Assembly (NCBI GenBank): GCA_022793555.1
Contig: JAAWDB010000139.1
Coordinates: 1 to 10,680, forward strand
Direction: 5' to 3'
DNA: 10,680 bases
Source: Bacilli bacterium
Lineage (GTDB): Bacteria; Bacillota_I; Bacilli_A; RF39; UBA660
In this document: piece by piece, positions 1 to 6,522 of the stretch
How positions within the stretch are numbered: position 1 is the stretch's first letter
How the letters are laid out: every line of letters begins with the position of its first letter
Notes under the pieces: model-generated
What the model was told of the DNA's origin: nothing
Databases searched by the model: none
What the model saw: only the letters and a program-made list of their open reading frames with translations
Made by a program: the position numbers and the translations under genes

Positions 1-20
1 GTTAATTGTTTATAATTCAT
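1..20 (-). CDS. 5' end of an unidentified gene running off the left edge
   Basis: On the minus strand an ATG at 20-18 begins M-N-Y-K-Q-L and leaves the window after six codons. It is preceded by a full Shine-Dalgarno sequence, AAGGAGG (36-30), nine bases before the ATG, and a TATAAT with an upstream TG (63-55) lies at a sensible distance. The ribosome site and spacing are the only evidence. The product cannot be named from six residues. Confidence 0.5.
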
Positions 21-54
21 ATATGAGCTCCTCCTTGCCGGGTTGGGCTCTTTT

Positions 55-63
55 ATTATATCA
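55..63 (-). promoter_or_regulatory. Possible extended -10 promoter for the left-edge gene
   Basis: The minus strand reads TGATATAAT, a perfect -10 hexamer with an extended TGn element. It sits just past the terminator-like hairpin of the 131-904 gene and about 20 bases before the AAGGAGG of the left-edge gene. No -35 box lies at normal spacing; a TTGAAC is about 25 bases away, which is too far. It is inferred from motif and position only. Confidence 0.35.
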
Positions 64-88
64 AAAAGCCGCCCCTAGTGGTGCGGTT
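62..88 (-). terminator. Rho-independent terminator of the 131-904 gene (distal)
   Basis: On the minus strand a GC-rich hairpin forms between 88-80 and 75-67: CCGC and CC pair with GG and GCGG around an A-G mismatch, with an ACTA loop. A run of five T (67-63) follows directly. It lies about 45 bases after the stop codon of the minus-strand gene and shields the next minus-strand gene from read-through. Confidence 0.65.
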
Positions 89-101
89 CAAATTTCAATT
101 T

Positions 102-132
102 AAGAAAAAGGTTACCTTTATGGGTAACTTTT
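102..132 (-). terminator. Possible proximal terminator at the 131-904 stop codon
   Basis: On the minus strand GTTACC (128-123) pairs with GGTAAC (116-111) around a six-base loop, followed by CTTTTTCTT. The upstream A-rich flank overlaps the stop codon at 133-131. The stem is only six strong base pairs, so it is weaker than the hairpin at 67-88. The two may act in tandem. Confidence 0.45.
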
Positions 133-904
133 AAAATGTTCTTTTTTTTGCTTTTGTTGTTTCTTTTAATAAATCAATACTTTTGCTTTCCTGTTTTAAA
201 TATTTAAAGTATTCGCGGTTGTTCCAATAATCAAATTCTACTTGATTTATTTTTTCGGTAAATTGTTCTAAGTCTTCAGAAGTTATTTTTCCTCTTAAGA
301 AATCTCTTTTAAAAAGATATAATCCATATCTATAACGATCTATCTTTGCTTCAATTTTTATGTTTTCGTTTAAGCATTCTTGAATATGGAAAATGTAAAT
401 ATTTCTATTTGGATCTTTTAATTTTAAAGAAGCTTTTGTGGTAATGTCTGTTGGCTGATCTTTGGTTTCTAATTTTTGTTCATTATATCTAAAAAGTCCA
501 TTCGGAGTATCTTTTAAGATAATGGAATTGTGTATTAAGTCATTATTTGGATTGCGGTGTCTTGCTTTGAAATATTGAGTATATCCGGCTTGGATTAAAA
601 CTGTATGATAATCTATAGCTGCTATGTCGAAAATCGTGTAAGGAGATTTTTGATTTTGGTAAACGCCAAAATAATTTTGTAATTGAGCTTCTTCCCAAAG
701 ATTTTGGGAGATTTTTTCTTTTAGATCTTCTTTTTGACCTGTCACATTTTCAAATATTTCTTGATGAATTTGTTTTATTTTTCTTTGGCAACGCTTAATT
801 TTTGAGCGATCTTTTGTGGGTGATTTTAGCATTTCTTCTAGTAGTCGTTCTTCTTTTTGTAAGGCAAGTATGAGCTTCTGTTGTAGTTCGGTTATTTTTT
901 CCAT
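131..904 (-). CDS. Unrecognised 257-aa protein with coiled-coil-like N-terminus
   Basis: I do not recognise this family. The ATG at 904-902 is preceded by AGAGAGG ten bases upstream, and the stop is TAA at 133-131. Residues 1 to about 75 are highly charged and rich in Glu, Lys, Leu and Gln (for example LQQKLILALQKEERLLEEM), which suggests a coiled coil. Residues 78-175 look globular, with aromatic and beta-like stretches (TIFDIAAIDYHTVLI, NIYIFHI). Residues 185-257 are again charged and helical, rich in Tyr and Phe, ending in a basic tail, KAKKRTF. There is no signal peptide, membrane segment, Cys cluster or recognisable catalytic motif, so a soluble cytoplasmic protein is likely. It is monocistronic, divergent from clpB, with its own promoter and terminators. 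It could be a structural or nucleic-acid-associated protein, but that is a guess. Confidence 0.8.
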   Translation of the reverse strand: MEKITELQQKLILALQKEERLLEEMLKSPTKDRSKIKRCQRKIKQIHQEIFENVTGQKEDLKEKISQNLWEEAQLQNYFGVYQNQKSPYTIFDIAAIDYHTVLIQAGYTQYFKARHRNPNNDLIHNSIILKDTPNGLFRYNEQKLETKDQPTDITTKASLKLKDPNRNIYIFHIQECLNENIKIEAKIDRYRYGLYLFKRDFLRGKITSEDLEQFTEKINQVEFDYWNNREYFKYLKQESKSIDLLKETTKAKKRTF

Positions 905-931
905 TTTTTTATTTCCTCTCTTTTTTTGCTT

Positions 932-940
932 ATTATAACA
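932..940 (-). promoter_or_regulatory. Extended -10 promoter of the divergent 257-aa gene
   Basis: On the minus strand TGTTATAAT gives a perfect TATAAT with an extended TGn. Transcription would start about 20 bases before the ribosome site. No good -35 hexamer is found 16-18 bases upstream, as is usual for extended -10 promoters. The CIRCE element lies about 30 bases further upstream on this strand. Confidence 0.5.
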
Positions 941-969
941 TTAATTATTAAAAATAGGAGAATAATGTA

Positions 970-996
970 TTAGCACTTGTTGTTGACGAGTGCTAA
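970..996 (+). promoter_or_regulatory. CIRCE operator (HrcA binding site)
   Basis: TTAGCACTT, nine spacer bases, then GAGTGCTAA. This matches the CIRCE consensus TTAGCACTC-N9-GAGTGCTAA with one mismatch, at the last base of the left arm. It covers the -35 box of the clpB promoter, so bound HrcA repressor should block RNA polymerase. By established knowledge, repression is relieved when GroEL is titrated by misfolded protein after heat or folding stress. The hrcA gene is not in this window. Confidence 0.95.
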
Positions 997-1011
997 TAAT
1001 TGTGTTAAAAT
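983..1011 (+). promoter_or_regulatory. Sigma-A-type promoter of clpB
   Basis: TTGACG at 983-988, exactly 17 spacer bases, then TAAAAT at 1006-1011. Transcription would start near 1018, giving a short leader that carries AAAGGAGG (1025-1032). The -35 box lies inside the CIRCE element. Confidence 0.85.
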
Positions 1012-1039
1012 TGGGTATAGTAAAAAAGGAGGGAATTTT

Positions 1040-3157
1040 ATGAATTTTCAAGAGAATGATAGTTTAAAGAATGTTTTAGAAAAATATGGTCGTGATATTA
1101 CTAAAAATGTGATGGATAACAAAGTTGATCCCGTGATTGGAAGAGATGAAGAAGTCCGAAATATTATTCGCATTTTATCAAGAAAAACGAAAAATAACCC
1201 TGTATTAATTGGTGAACCAGGGGTTGGAAAAACAGCTATTGTTGAGGGACTCGCTAGCCGTATTATTAAAGGCGATGTTCCAGGTAGCTTGAAAAACAAA
1301 CGAATCTGGGAACTTGATTTAGGTGCTTTGGTAGCAGGAGCAAAGTATCGTGGAGAATTTGAGGAACGTTTAAAAGCCGTTTTAAAAGAGGTAAAAGATA
1401 GTAATGGAGACATTATTATGTTTATTGATGAAATTCACATGATTGTCGGAAGTGGCCAAGAGGGGACAATGGATGTTGGAAATATGTTAAAACCAATGCT
1501 TGCTCGTGGAGAGATACGTCTTGTGGGTGCTACTACGTTAAATGAATATCGTAAATATATTGAAAAAGATGGAGCGCTTGAGAGACGTTTTCAAAAAGTA
1601 CTTGTTAGTGAACCTAATGTAATGGATACTATTACGATTTTACGTGGTTTAAAGGAACGTTTTGAAGTATTTCATGGAGTTACGATTAAAGATGGTGCAT
1701 TAGTTGCAGCAGCAACTCTTAGTGATCGCTATATTACAGATCGTTTTTTACCAGATAAAGCCATCGATTTGGTTGATGAAGCTTGTGCGACGATTAAAAT
1801 GCAAATGGACTCAGTACCCGTAGAACTTGATCAATTAACACGTCATATAATGCGCCTTCAAATTGAACTACAAGCCTTAAAAAAAGAAAAAGATGATTTA
1901 AGTAATGCCCGTAAAGAAGAAATTGAAAAAGAAATTTCAGCATTAAAAGTAAAAGAAGATGAAATGCGTTCTAAGTGGGAAGAAGAAAAAAGTTTAAATG
2001 AAAGAATTAATAAAAAGAAAGAGGAATTAGAGAAAGCAAAATTTGATTTGGAAACGGCAGAAAATAATTATGATTTAGAAAATGCTGCTAAGTTACGACA
2101 TGGTGTAATTCCTAATTTAGAAGCAGAGCTAGATCGTTTTAGAGAAGAGACAAAATCCCAAATTTTGAGTGATGTGGTTTCCGAGGAAGATATTGCTGGT
2201 ATTATTTCTCGTTGGACGAATATTCCAGTGCAAAAGTTAGTAAGTGGGGAGCGTGAAAAACTACTTTCTTTAAATGATAATATGAAAAAACGAGTTATGG
2301 GTCAAGATAAAGCTTTGCAATTAGTAAGTGATGCGATTATAAGGGCTCGTAGTGGAATTAAGGATCCAAATCGTCCGATTGGCTCATTTATTTTCTTGGG
2401 ACCAACAGGTGTTGGAAAAACAGAAGTAGCTAAGAGTCTTGCTTATGAGTTATTTGATGATGAAAGACATATGATTCGGATTGATTGTTCGGAATATATG
2501 GAAAGCTTTAATGTATCTCGTTTAGTAGGTGCTCCTCCAGGATATGTAGGATACGATGAGGGTGGTCAATTAACGGAGGCCGTAAGACGAAATCCTTATA
2601 GTATTGTTTTATTTGATGAAATTGAGAAAGCGCATAAAGATGTATTTAATATTTTATTACAAATTTTGGATGATGGACGAATTACGGATAGTCAAGGAAG
2701 AACTGTAGATTTTAAGAATACCATTATTATTATGACGAGTAATTTAGGTAGTGAGTATATTTTAGAAAATCCAGATCATGCTGAGGATTTAGTAATGGAT
2801 GAGTTAAGGAGTGATTTTCGGCCAGAATTTAATAATCGAATTGATGAGATTATTGTCTTTAATCCATTAAAGAAAGAAATGATTCATTCTATTTTAGATA
2901 AAATAATTTTGGAAACACAAAATCGTTTGGCACCAAGTAATATTCATCTTTCATTAACAGAACAAGCGAAAGAAAAAGTGATAGAAGAAGCTTATGATGA
3001 AAAATATGGAGCTCGTCCAATTAAACGCTATGTTACTAAGAATATTGAAACGTTACTTGCTAATGAACTTTTAAAAGATGATACAGAATTTAACGATTCT
3101 TTTCTAGTAGATATTTTAAATGAAAAGTTTGTTATTATCAAACAAAACATTGCTTAA
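1040..3157 (+). CDS. clpB: ClpB-type AAA+ protein disaggregase lacking the N-domain
   Basis: Heat-shock ATPase that, with DnaK, threads aggregated proteins through a hexameric ring. The ATG at 1040 follows AAAGGAGG by seven bases and gives 705 residues. Visible are Walker A1 GEPGVGKT (58-65), pore loop YRG (103-105), Walker B1 IMFIDE (126-131), a full charged ClpB-type middle domain at about 258-375 that starts after an [11 protein letters not shown] motif, Walker A2 GPTGVGKT (454-461), second pore loop GYVG, Walker B2 VLFDE (about D526-E527), and the C-terminal YGARPIKR sensor-2 motif. The full M-domain marks ClpB rather than ClpC or ClpE. The roughly 140-residue N-terminal Clp_N domain of E. 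coli ClpB (857 aa) is absent; the protein starts just before the first AAA+ domain, like the short ClpB of mycoplasmas. It stands alone, under CIRCE control, with its own terminator. Confidence 0.95.
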   Translation: MNFQENDSLKNVLEKYGRDITKNVMDNKVDPVIGRDEEVRNIIRILSRKTKNNPVLIGEPGVGKTAIVEGLASRIIKGDVPGSLKNKRIWELDLGALVAGAKYRGEFEERLKAVLKEVKDSNGDIIMFIDEIHMIVGSGQEGTMDVGNMLKPMLARGEIRLVGATTLNEYRKYIEKDGALERRFQKVLVSEPNVMDTITILRGLKERFEVFHGVTIKDGALVAAATLSDRYITDRFLPDKAIDLVDEACATIKMQMDSVPVELDQLTRHIMRLQIELQALKKEKDDLSNARKEEIEKEISALKVKEDEMRSKWEEEKSLNERINKKKEELEKAKFDLETAENNYDLENAAKLRHGVIPNLEAELDRFREETKSQILSDVVSEEDIAGIISRWTNIPVQKLVSGEREKLLSLNDNMKKRVMGQDKALQLVSDAIIRARSGIKDPNRPIGSFIFLGPTGVGKTEVAKSLAYELFDDERHMIRIDCSEYMESFNVSRLVGAPPGYVGYDEGGQLTEAVRRNPYSIVLFDEIEKAHKDVFNILLQILDDGRITDSQGRTVDFKNTIIIMTSNLGSEYILENPDHAEDLVMDELRSDFRPEFNNRIDEIIVFNPLKKEMIHSILDKIILETQNRLAPSNIHLSLTEQAKEKVIEEAYDEKYGARPIKRYVTKNIETLLANELLKDDTEFNDSFLVDILNEKFVIIKQNIA

Positions 3158-3160
3158 AAA

Positions 3161-3186
3161 AGGTTCTAGATTGCTAGAGCTTTTTT
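3161..3186 (+). terminator. Rho-independent terminator of clpB
   Basis: A nine-pair stem, AGGTTCTAG (3161-3169) with CTAGAGCTT (3174-3182) including two G-T pairs, a four-base loop ATTG, and a run of six T. It begins four bases after the clpB stop codon. Confidence 0.85.
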
Positions 3187-3275
3187 ACTTTTTATGAATA
3201 TAAATTTATAGTATTAAATTTCCATTTTTTAACTAAGTACTAGTATATTCTATGGAAAGTGTTACAAAAATAATT

Positions 3276-3307
3276 TTGCACTAAAAAACTAAATTTTATG
3301 GTATTAT
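3276..3307 (+). promoter_or_regulatory. Weak candidate promoter of the metallophosphoesterase
   Basis: A TATTAT at 3302-3307 lies just upstream of the gene, with TTGCAC at 3276-3281. The spacing is 20 bases, longer than usual, and the predicted start would fall almost on the AGGGGA ribosome site (3314-3319). An alternative -10, TATGGT (3297-3302), gives a 15-base spacer. A promoter is expected here because clpB has a terminator, but the exact boxes are uncertain. Confidence 0.3.
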
Positions 3308-3328
3308 CTTTTTAGGGGAATTAGTTAT

Positions 3329-4180
3329 ATGAAAAAAATTGCAATGGGTCCAATTTTAGAAGATTTATATTATAATGATTTTAATTATGTATTGTTAAAA
3401 TATCAATTAACTTATGGAGAAGTTTTAGGTATTTTGGAGAATTATATATCTAATGAGTATTTGGACACAAGATTGGATTACTATCGGAAGTTATTAAAAC
3501 GAAAAAAAATTTTTACTTCTATTAAAGCAAATCGTGTTGGAATTATTTCAGATACTCATATCGGTAATTCGAAAACACGTTGGGATTATATTGAAGCTGC
3601 TTATGATTTCTTTTATTACAATGACATTGAAGTAGTTTTACATTTAGGTGATTTATTAGATGGGTTTCAAAAAAATGATAATGTACAAACAGAAGTTGAA
3701 AAAGTTCGACCTTATTTTCAAGAACAATTAAACGATTTTCAAATGAATTATCCCCAAAAAATTTTTACTTATATTTTACTTGGAAATCATGATGAAAGAT
3801 TTAGACATTTTGGATTTGATTTATTTAAAGAACTTCCAGCTTTAAATAAAAAAGTTTGCGTTTTAGCTTATGGCGGGTATCGGTTTCAGATTAATGATCA
3901 TATGTTTTATTTATCTCATCCTATTCAAAATGTATATTGTGTTTTAAATAATGGATGTGAACTTAGTTTAAGAGGGCATTCTCATTATTTTGAATATGAT
4001 GCACGACGAAAATTATTTCGTTTAAATACTTGTAGTGATGCTCATCCTAATCCAGCAACTGCTGATTATGAACTGGCGGGAGGATTTTCCGTTTTATCGT
4101 TTCCAAAGAAAAGGATGTGTTTTGAAAATTATAGTTTTTATCATGATGATATCGTTAAGAGTTTATGTTTGAAACTTTGA
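3329..4180 (+). CDS. Calcineurin-like metallophosphoesterase, 283 aa
   Basis: A two-metal phosphoesterase whose substrate cannot be told from sequence; the superfamily includes nucleases, nucleotidases and cyclic-nucleotide and protein phosphatases. All core motifs are intact: SDTH (D75, H77), GDLLDG (G107-D108), GNHDE (N153, H154), SH (196-197) and GHSH (H217, H219). About 65 residues precede the first metal motif, rich in Tyr and Leu and ending in a basic KLLKRKK segment. This is longer than in minimal family members and may be a small helical accessory domain. There is no signal peptide or membrane segment, so it is probably cytoplasmic. The start follows AGGGGA by nine bases; the stop is TGA. 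It stands alone between the clpB terminator and the thrS promoter, so its neighbours give no clue to its job. Confidence 0.85.
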   Translation: MKKIAMGPILEDLYYNDFNYVLLKYQLTYGEVLGILENYISNEYLDTRLDYYRKLLKRKKIFTSIKANRVGIISDTHIGNSKTRWDYIEAAYDFFYYNDIEVVLHLGDLLDGFQKNDNVQTEVEKVRPYFQEQLNDFQMNYPQKIFTYILLGNHDERFRHFGFDLFKELPALNKKVCVLAYGGYRFQINDHMFYLSHPIQNVYCVLNNGCELSLRGHSHYFEYDARRKLFRLNTCSDAHPNPATADYELAGGFSVLSFPKKRMCFENYSFYHDDIVKSLCLKL

Positions 4181-4191
4181 TTTAAGAGTAC

Positions 4192-4220
4192 TTGTCAAAT
4201 TAGTTTGGACGCGTTATAAT
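4192..4220 (+). promoter_or_regulatory. Sigma-A-type promoter of the thrS T-box transcript
   Basis: TTGTCA (4192-4197), 17 spacer bases, then a perfect TATAAT (4215-4220). It begins only 12 bases after the metallophosphoesterase stop. Transcription near 4227 places the whole T-box leader on the transcript. Confidence 0.85.
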
Positions 4221-4226
4221 AAGCGT

Positions 4227-4418
4227 GTAAATCAATGAGGAAAGATATGACTTCTATATTATTAGTTTAGAGAATAAGCGGTTGGTGCAAGCTTATCTAA
4301 AATATTTTGGTTACTCCTTTCTGAGAGGATTAATAAATCCCGGGGAAACTCGTTAATTTAAATTAAGTATATTAGGATGGTACCGTCAGTAATGACTCCT
4401 TGGGTATCATCTTTTTTT
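4227..4418 (+). promoter_or_regulatory. T-box riboswitch, threonine-specific (thrS leader)
   Basis: A leader that binds uncharged tRNA and then antiterminates. Stem I shows the AAAGATATGA block (4241-4250), an apical hairpin AATAAGC/GCTTAT whose loop carries GGTG (4284-4287), and the specifier triplet ACT (4313-4315, Thr). The conserved T-box AGGATGGTACCGT is at 4374-4386. Its TGGT should pair with the ACCA end of tRNA-Thr, predicting an A discriminator base. The specifier position was fixed by aligning with the serS leader, where GTT-TCT-CC stands in place of GTT-ACT-CC. An overlapping terminator closes the leader. The 78 bases from 4419 to the start codon hold only the ribosome site. Confidence 0.92.
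4376..4418 (+). terminator. T-box terminator of thrS
   Basis: GATGGTACC (4376-4384) pairs with GGTATCATC (4403-4411), nine base pairs, followed by seven T. A small GTCA/TGAC hairpin sits inside the loop. The left arm uses the T-box bases themselves, so the terminator and the tRNA-stabilised antiterminator exclude each other. Confidence 0.9.
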
Positions 4419-4496
4419 ATATTTTATGTAAGGATTTATGAAAAATTAGGTAAATTATTAGTAAGATTTAAAGATTAAGAAAAAAGGATGATTTTA

Positions 4497-6245
4497 ATGG
4501 TAAATATTAAAGAAGATGAAAAGTTAAGTGTTATGAATCACAGTTGTGCGCATTTACTTGCACAGGCCGTGAAACATTTATATCCAGATGCTAAATTTTG
4601 GGTAGGACCAGTGATTGAAGAGGGATTTTATTATGATATTGATTTAGGAGATATTACTCTTAAAGAAGAAGATTTAGAACGCATTCAAAAAGAAATGAAG
4701 AAGATTAGTAAGGATGGTAAGCGAATTGTTCGTCACGAATTGTCTAAGAAAGAAGCTTTAGAACAATTTCATGATGATCCTTATAAAATTGATTTAATTG
4801 AAAATATGAGTGATGATGAGGTGATCTCTTCTTATACTCAAGGTGATTTTACTGATCTTTGTCGAGGACCTCATGTAGAAACTGTCAAAGAATTAAAATA
4901 TTTTAAGTTATTAAAATTTAGTGGAGCTTATTATAAGGGAGATTCAAATAATAAGGTGTTACAACGTATTTATGGAATCTGTTTTGATAGTGAAGAAGCC
5001 CTAGAAAATCATTTAAAAGCTTTGGAAGAAGCTGCAATGCGTGATCATAGAAAATTGGGAAAAGAATTAGAGTTATTTATGAGTCATGAATTAGTTGGAC
5101 CAGGGCTTCCTTTATGGCTTCCCAATGGGGCAGTAGTTCGAACAGAGTTAGAAAATTATATTCGAAATAAGGAAAGAAAACTTGGATATCAGCATGTTTA
5201 TACGCCATGTTTAGCTAATACCGAACTTTATAAAATTAGTGGACACTGGGATCATTATAAGGATGATATGTTTCCAGTTATGGAAATGGATAAAGAAGAA
5301 ATGGTACTTCGTCCAATGAATTGTCCGCATCATATGCTTATTTTTAAGAATAAAATTCACAGTTATCGTGATTTACCAATAAGAATTGGTGAATTAGCAC
5401 CTGATTTTCGTTATGAAGCAAGTGGTGCTGTTTGCGGACTTGAACGTGTTAGAGCAATGTGCCAAAATGACGCTCACTTATTTGTGCGTCCAGATCAAAT
5501 CAAGGAAGAATTTGCGAAAGTCGTTGAATTAATATTGGATGTTTACCATGATTTTCATATTACCGATTATAGTTTTCGTTTATCTTTGCGGGATCCTTCT
5601 GATAAAGAAAAGTATTTCCAAGATGATGAAATGTGGAATAAAGCAGAAAATGAACTTCGACATGTATTAGATGAACTTGGTATGCCATATTATGAAGTTG
5701 TTGGAGAAGCTGCTTTTTATGGGCCAAAATTAGATGTTCAGATTAAAACGGCGATTGGACATGATATTACTTTATCTACTTGTCAGTTAGACTTTTTACT
5801 TCCAGAACGTTTTGATTTAAATTATATTGACGAGTCAGGATTAAAGAAAAGACCAGTAGTAATTCATCGAGCAATTTTAGGTACTTTCGACCGATTTATG
5901 GCTTATTTAATTGAAGAAACGAAAGGTGCTTTCCCTTTGTGGCTTGCGCCAGTTCAAGTAAATGTTATTCCAGTTAATTTAGAATATCATGAAATGTATG
6001 CCAATGAAATTTATGAGATGTTACGTAATGATTATCGGGTAGAAATTGACCGTAGAAATGAAAAATTAAGCTATAAAATGCGAGAAAGTGTAGTAAGAAA
6101 AATTCCTATAACGATTATTCTTGGTCAAAAGGAAGTTGATGAAGAAATGATTAGTTATCGTAAATTTGGTAGTGAAGAAACGATAACGGTTTCTAAGGAA
6201 GATTTTTTAAATTTATTGAAGCAAATGAATGATCAAAAAGAATAA
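4497..6245 (+). CDS. thrS: Threonyl-tRNA synthetase lacking the TGS domain
   Basis: Charges tRNA-Thr with threonine. Start chosen at ATG 4497 (582 aa): AAAGGA lies about nine bases before it, whereas the in-frame ATG at 4488 overlaps that site. The editing domain is intact, with HSCAH (H15, H19) and CRGPH (C122, H126), used to clear mis-charged Ser-tRNA-Thr. The class II catalytic core shows the zinc ligands C276 (MNCPHH), H327 (NDAHLF) and H457 (VIHRA), and motif 2 FRYEASG. The C-terminal anticodon-binding domain begins near VQVNVIPV. These residues sit about 54-60 positions earlier than in E. coli ThrRS (642 aa), so the N-terminal TGS domain is missing. An in-frame TAA at 4476-4478 and the T-box upstream leave no room for it. 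Mycoplasma ThrRS is known to be similarly short. Expression is governed by the Thr T-box. Confidence 0.95.
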   Translation: MVNIKEDEKLSVMNHSCAHLLAQAVKHLYPDAKFWVGPVIEEGFYYDIDLGDITLKEEDLERIQKEMKKISKDGKRIVRHELSKKEALEQFHDDPYKIDLIENMSDDEVISSYTQGDFTDLCRGPHVETVKELKYFKLLKFSGAYYKGDSNNKVLQRIYGICFDSEEALENHLKALEEAAMRDHRKLGKELELFMSHELVGPGLPLWLPNGAVVRTELENYIRNKERKLGYQHVYTPCLANTELYKISGHWDHYKDDMFPVMEMDKEEMVLRPMNCPHHMLIFKNKIHSYRDLPIRIGELAPDFRYEASGAVCGLERVRAMCQNDAHLFVRPDQIKEEFAKVVELILDVYHDFHITDYSFRLSLRDPSDKEKYFQDDEMWNKAENELRHVLDELGMPYYEVVGEAAFYGPKLDVQIKTAIGHDITLSTCQLDFLLPERFDLNYIDESGLKKRPVVIHRAILGTFDRFMAYLIEETKGAFPLWLAPVQVNVIPVNLEYHEMYANEIYEMLRNDYRVEIDRRNEKLSYKMRESVVRKIPITIILGQKEVDEEMISYRKFGSEETITVSKEDFLNLLKQMNDQKE

Positions 6246-6261
6246 AAATTTTAAAAAAAGA

Positions 6262-6289
6262 TTTTCAAATGACTATTTTGTGGTATACT
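6262..6289 (+). promoter_or_regulatory. Promoter of the serS T-box transcript
   Basis: TATACT (6284-6289) with an extended TGG directly before it, and a weak -35 TTTTCA (6262-6267) at 16 bases. It starts about 16 bases after the thrS stop codon. No convincing terminator separates thrS from it, so some thrS transcripts could read into the serS leader. Confidence 0.7.
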
Positions 6290-6295
6290 ATAGAG

Positions 6296-6501
6296 GAAAT
6301 CGCAAAAAAGATATGATGAAATAAATCATTTTAGTAGAGAGTTCGTGCTTGGTGAAAACGAATAAAATGGTTATTTTGTTTCTCCTTTTTAGAGGAATTA
6401 ATCATTCCCGGTTTAATAGCCGTTATCCCAAATTAAGATGTTTTAAGGATGGCACCGCAAGACTATTTGCTCCTTTTTGAGTAGTAGTTTTGTGGTTTTT
6501 T
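6296..6501 (+). promoter_or_regulatory. T-box riboswitch, serine-specific (serS leader)
   Basis: Same architecture as the thrS leader: AAAGATATGA (6307-6316), a long AT-rich stem I (arms about 6319-6333 and 6365-6378), GGTG in the apical loop (6351-6354), and specifier triplet TCT (6381-6383, Ser). The T-box AGGATGGCACCGC is at 6446-6458. Its TGGC predicts a tRNA ending GCCA, which agrees with the G discriminator base typical of bacterial tRNA-Ser. This independently supports the serine assignment. It ends in an overlapping terminator, 22 bases before the serS ATG. Confidence 0.92.
6455..6501 (+). terminator. T-box terminator of serS
   Basis: CCGCAAGACTA (6455-6465) pairs over 11 positions, with two G-T pairs, with TAGTTTTGTGG (6485-6495), followed by six T. 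The left arm begins inside the T-box, so it competes with the antiterminator. Confidence 0.88.
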
Positions 6502-6522
6502 ATTTAGAAAGAAGGAATTTTT

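Noticed and set aside
25..54. GAGCTC/GGGCTC hairpin followed by TTTT on the plus strand, resembling a terminator.
   Set aside because: The same bases hold an AAGGAGG ribosome site and an ATG on the minus strand, so a plus-strand gene ending here would have to overlap the left-edge minus gene. The stem is also short and interrupted.
977..1039. Upstream TTG start that would add 21 residues to ClpB.
   Set aside because: It lies inside the CIRCE/promoter region upstream of the predicted transcription start, and the ATG at 1040 has a perfect AAAGGAGG.
1048..1413. Antisense open frame opposite the start of clpB (and similar ones opposite serS and copZ).
   Set aside because: No ribosome site or recognisable protein; they mirror conserved coding sequence on the other strand.
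3199..3210. Perfect palindrome TATAAATTTATA downstream of clpB.
   Set aside because: Short AT palindromes are expected by chance at this base composition, and no promoter geometry surrounds it.
4353..4366. Palindrome TTAATTTAAATTAA as an operator.
   Set aside because: It lies inside the thrS T-box leader, where it more simply forms a helix between stem I and the antiterminator.
4488..4496. Upstream in-frame ATG of thrS.
   Set aside because: It overlaps the AAAGGA ribosome site; the ATG at 4497 has correct spacing.
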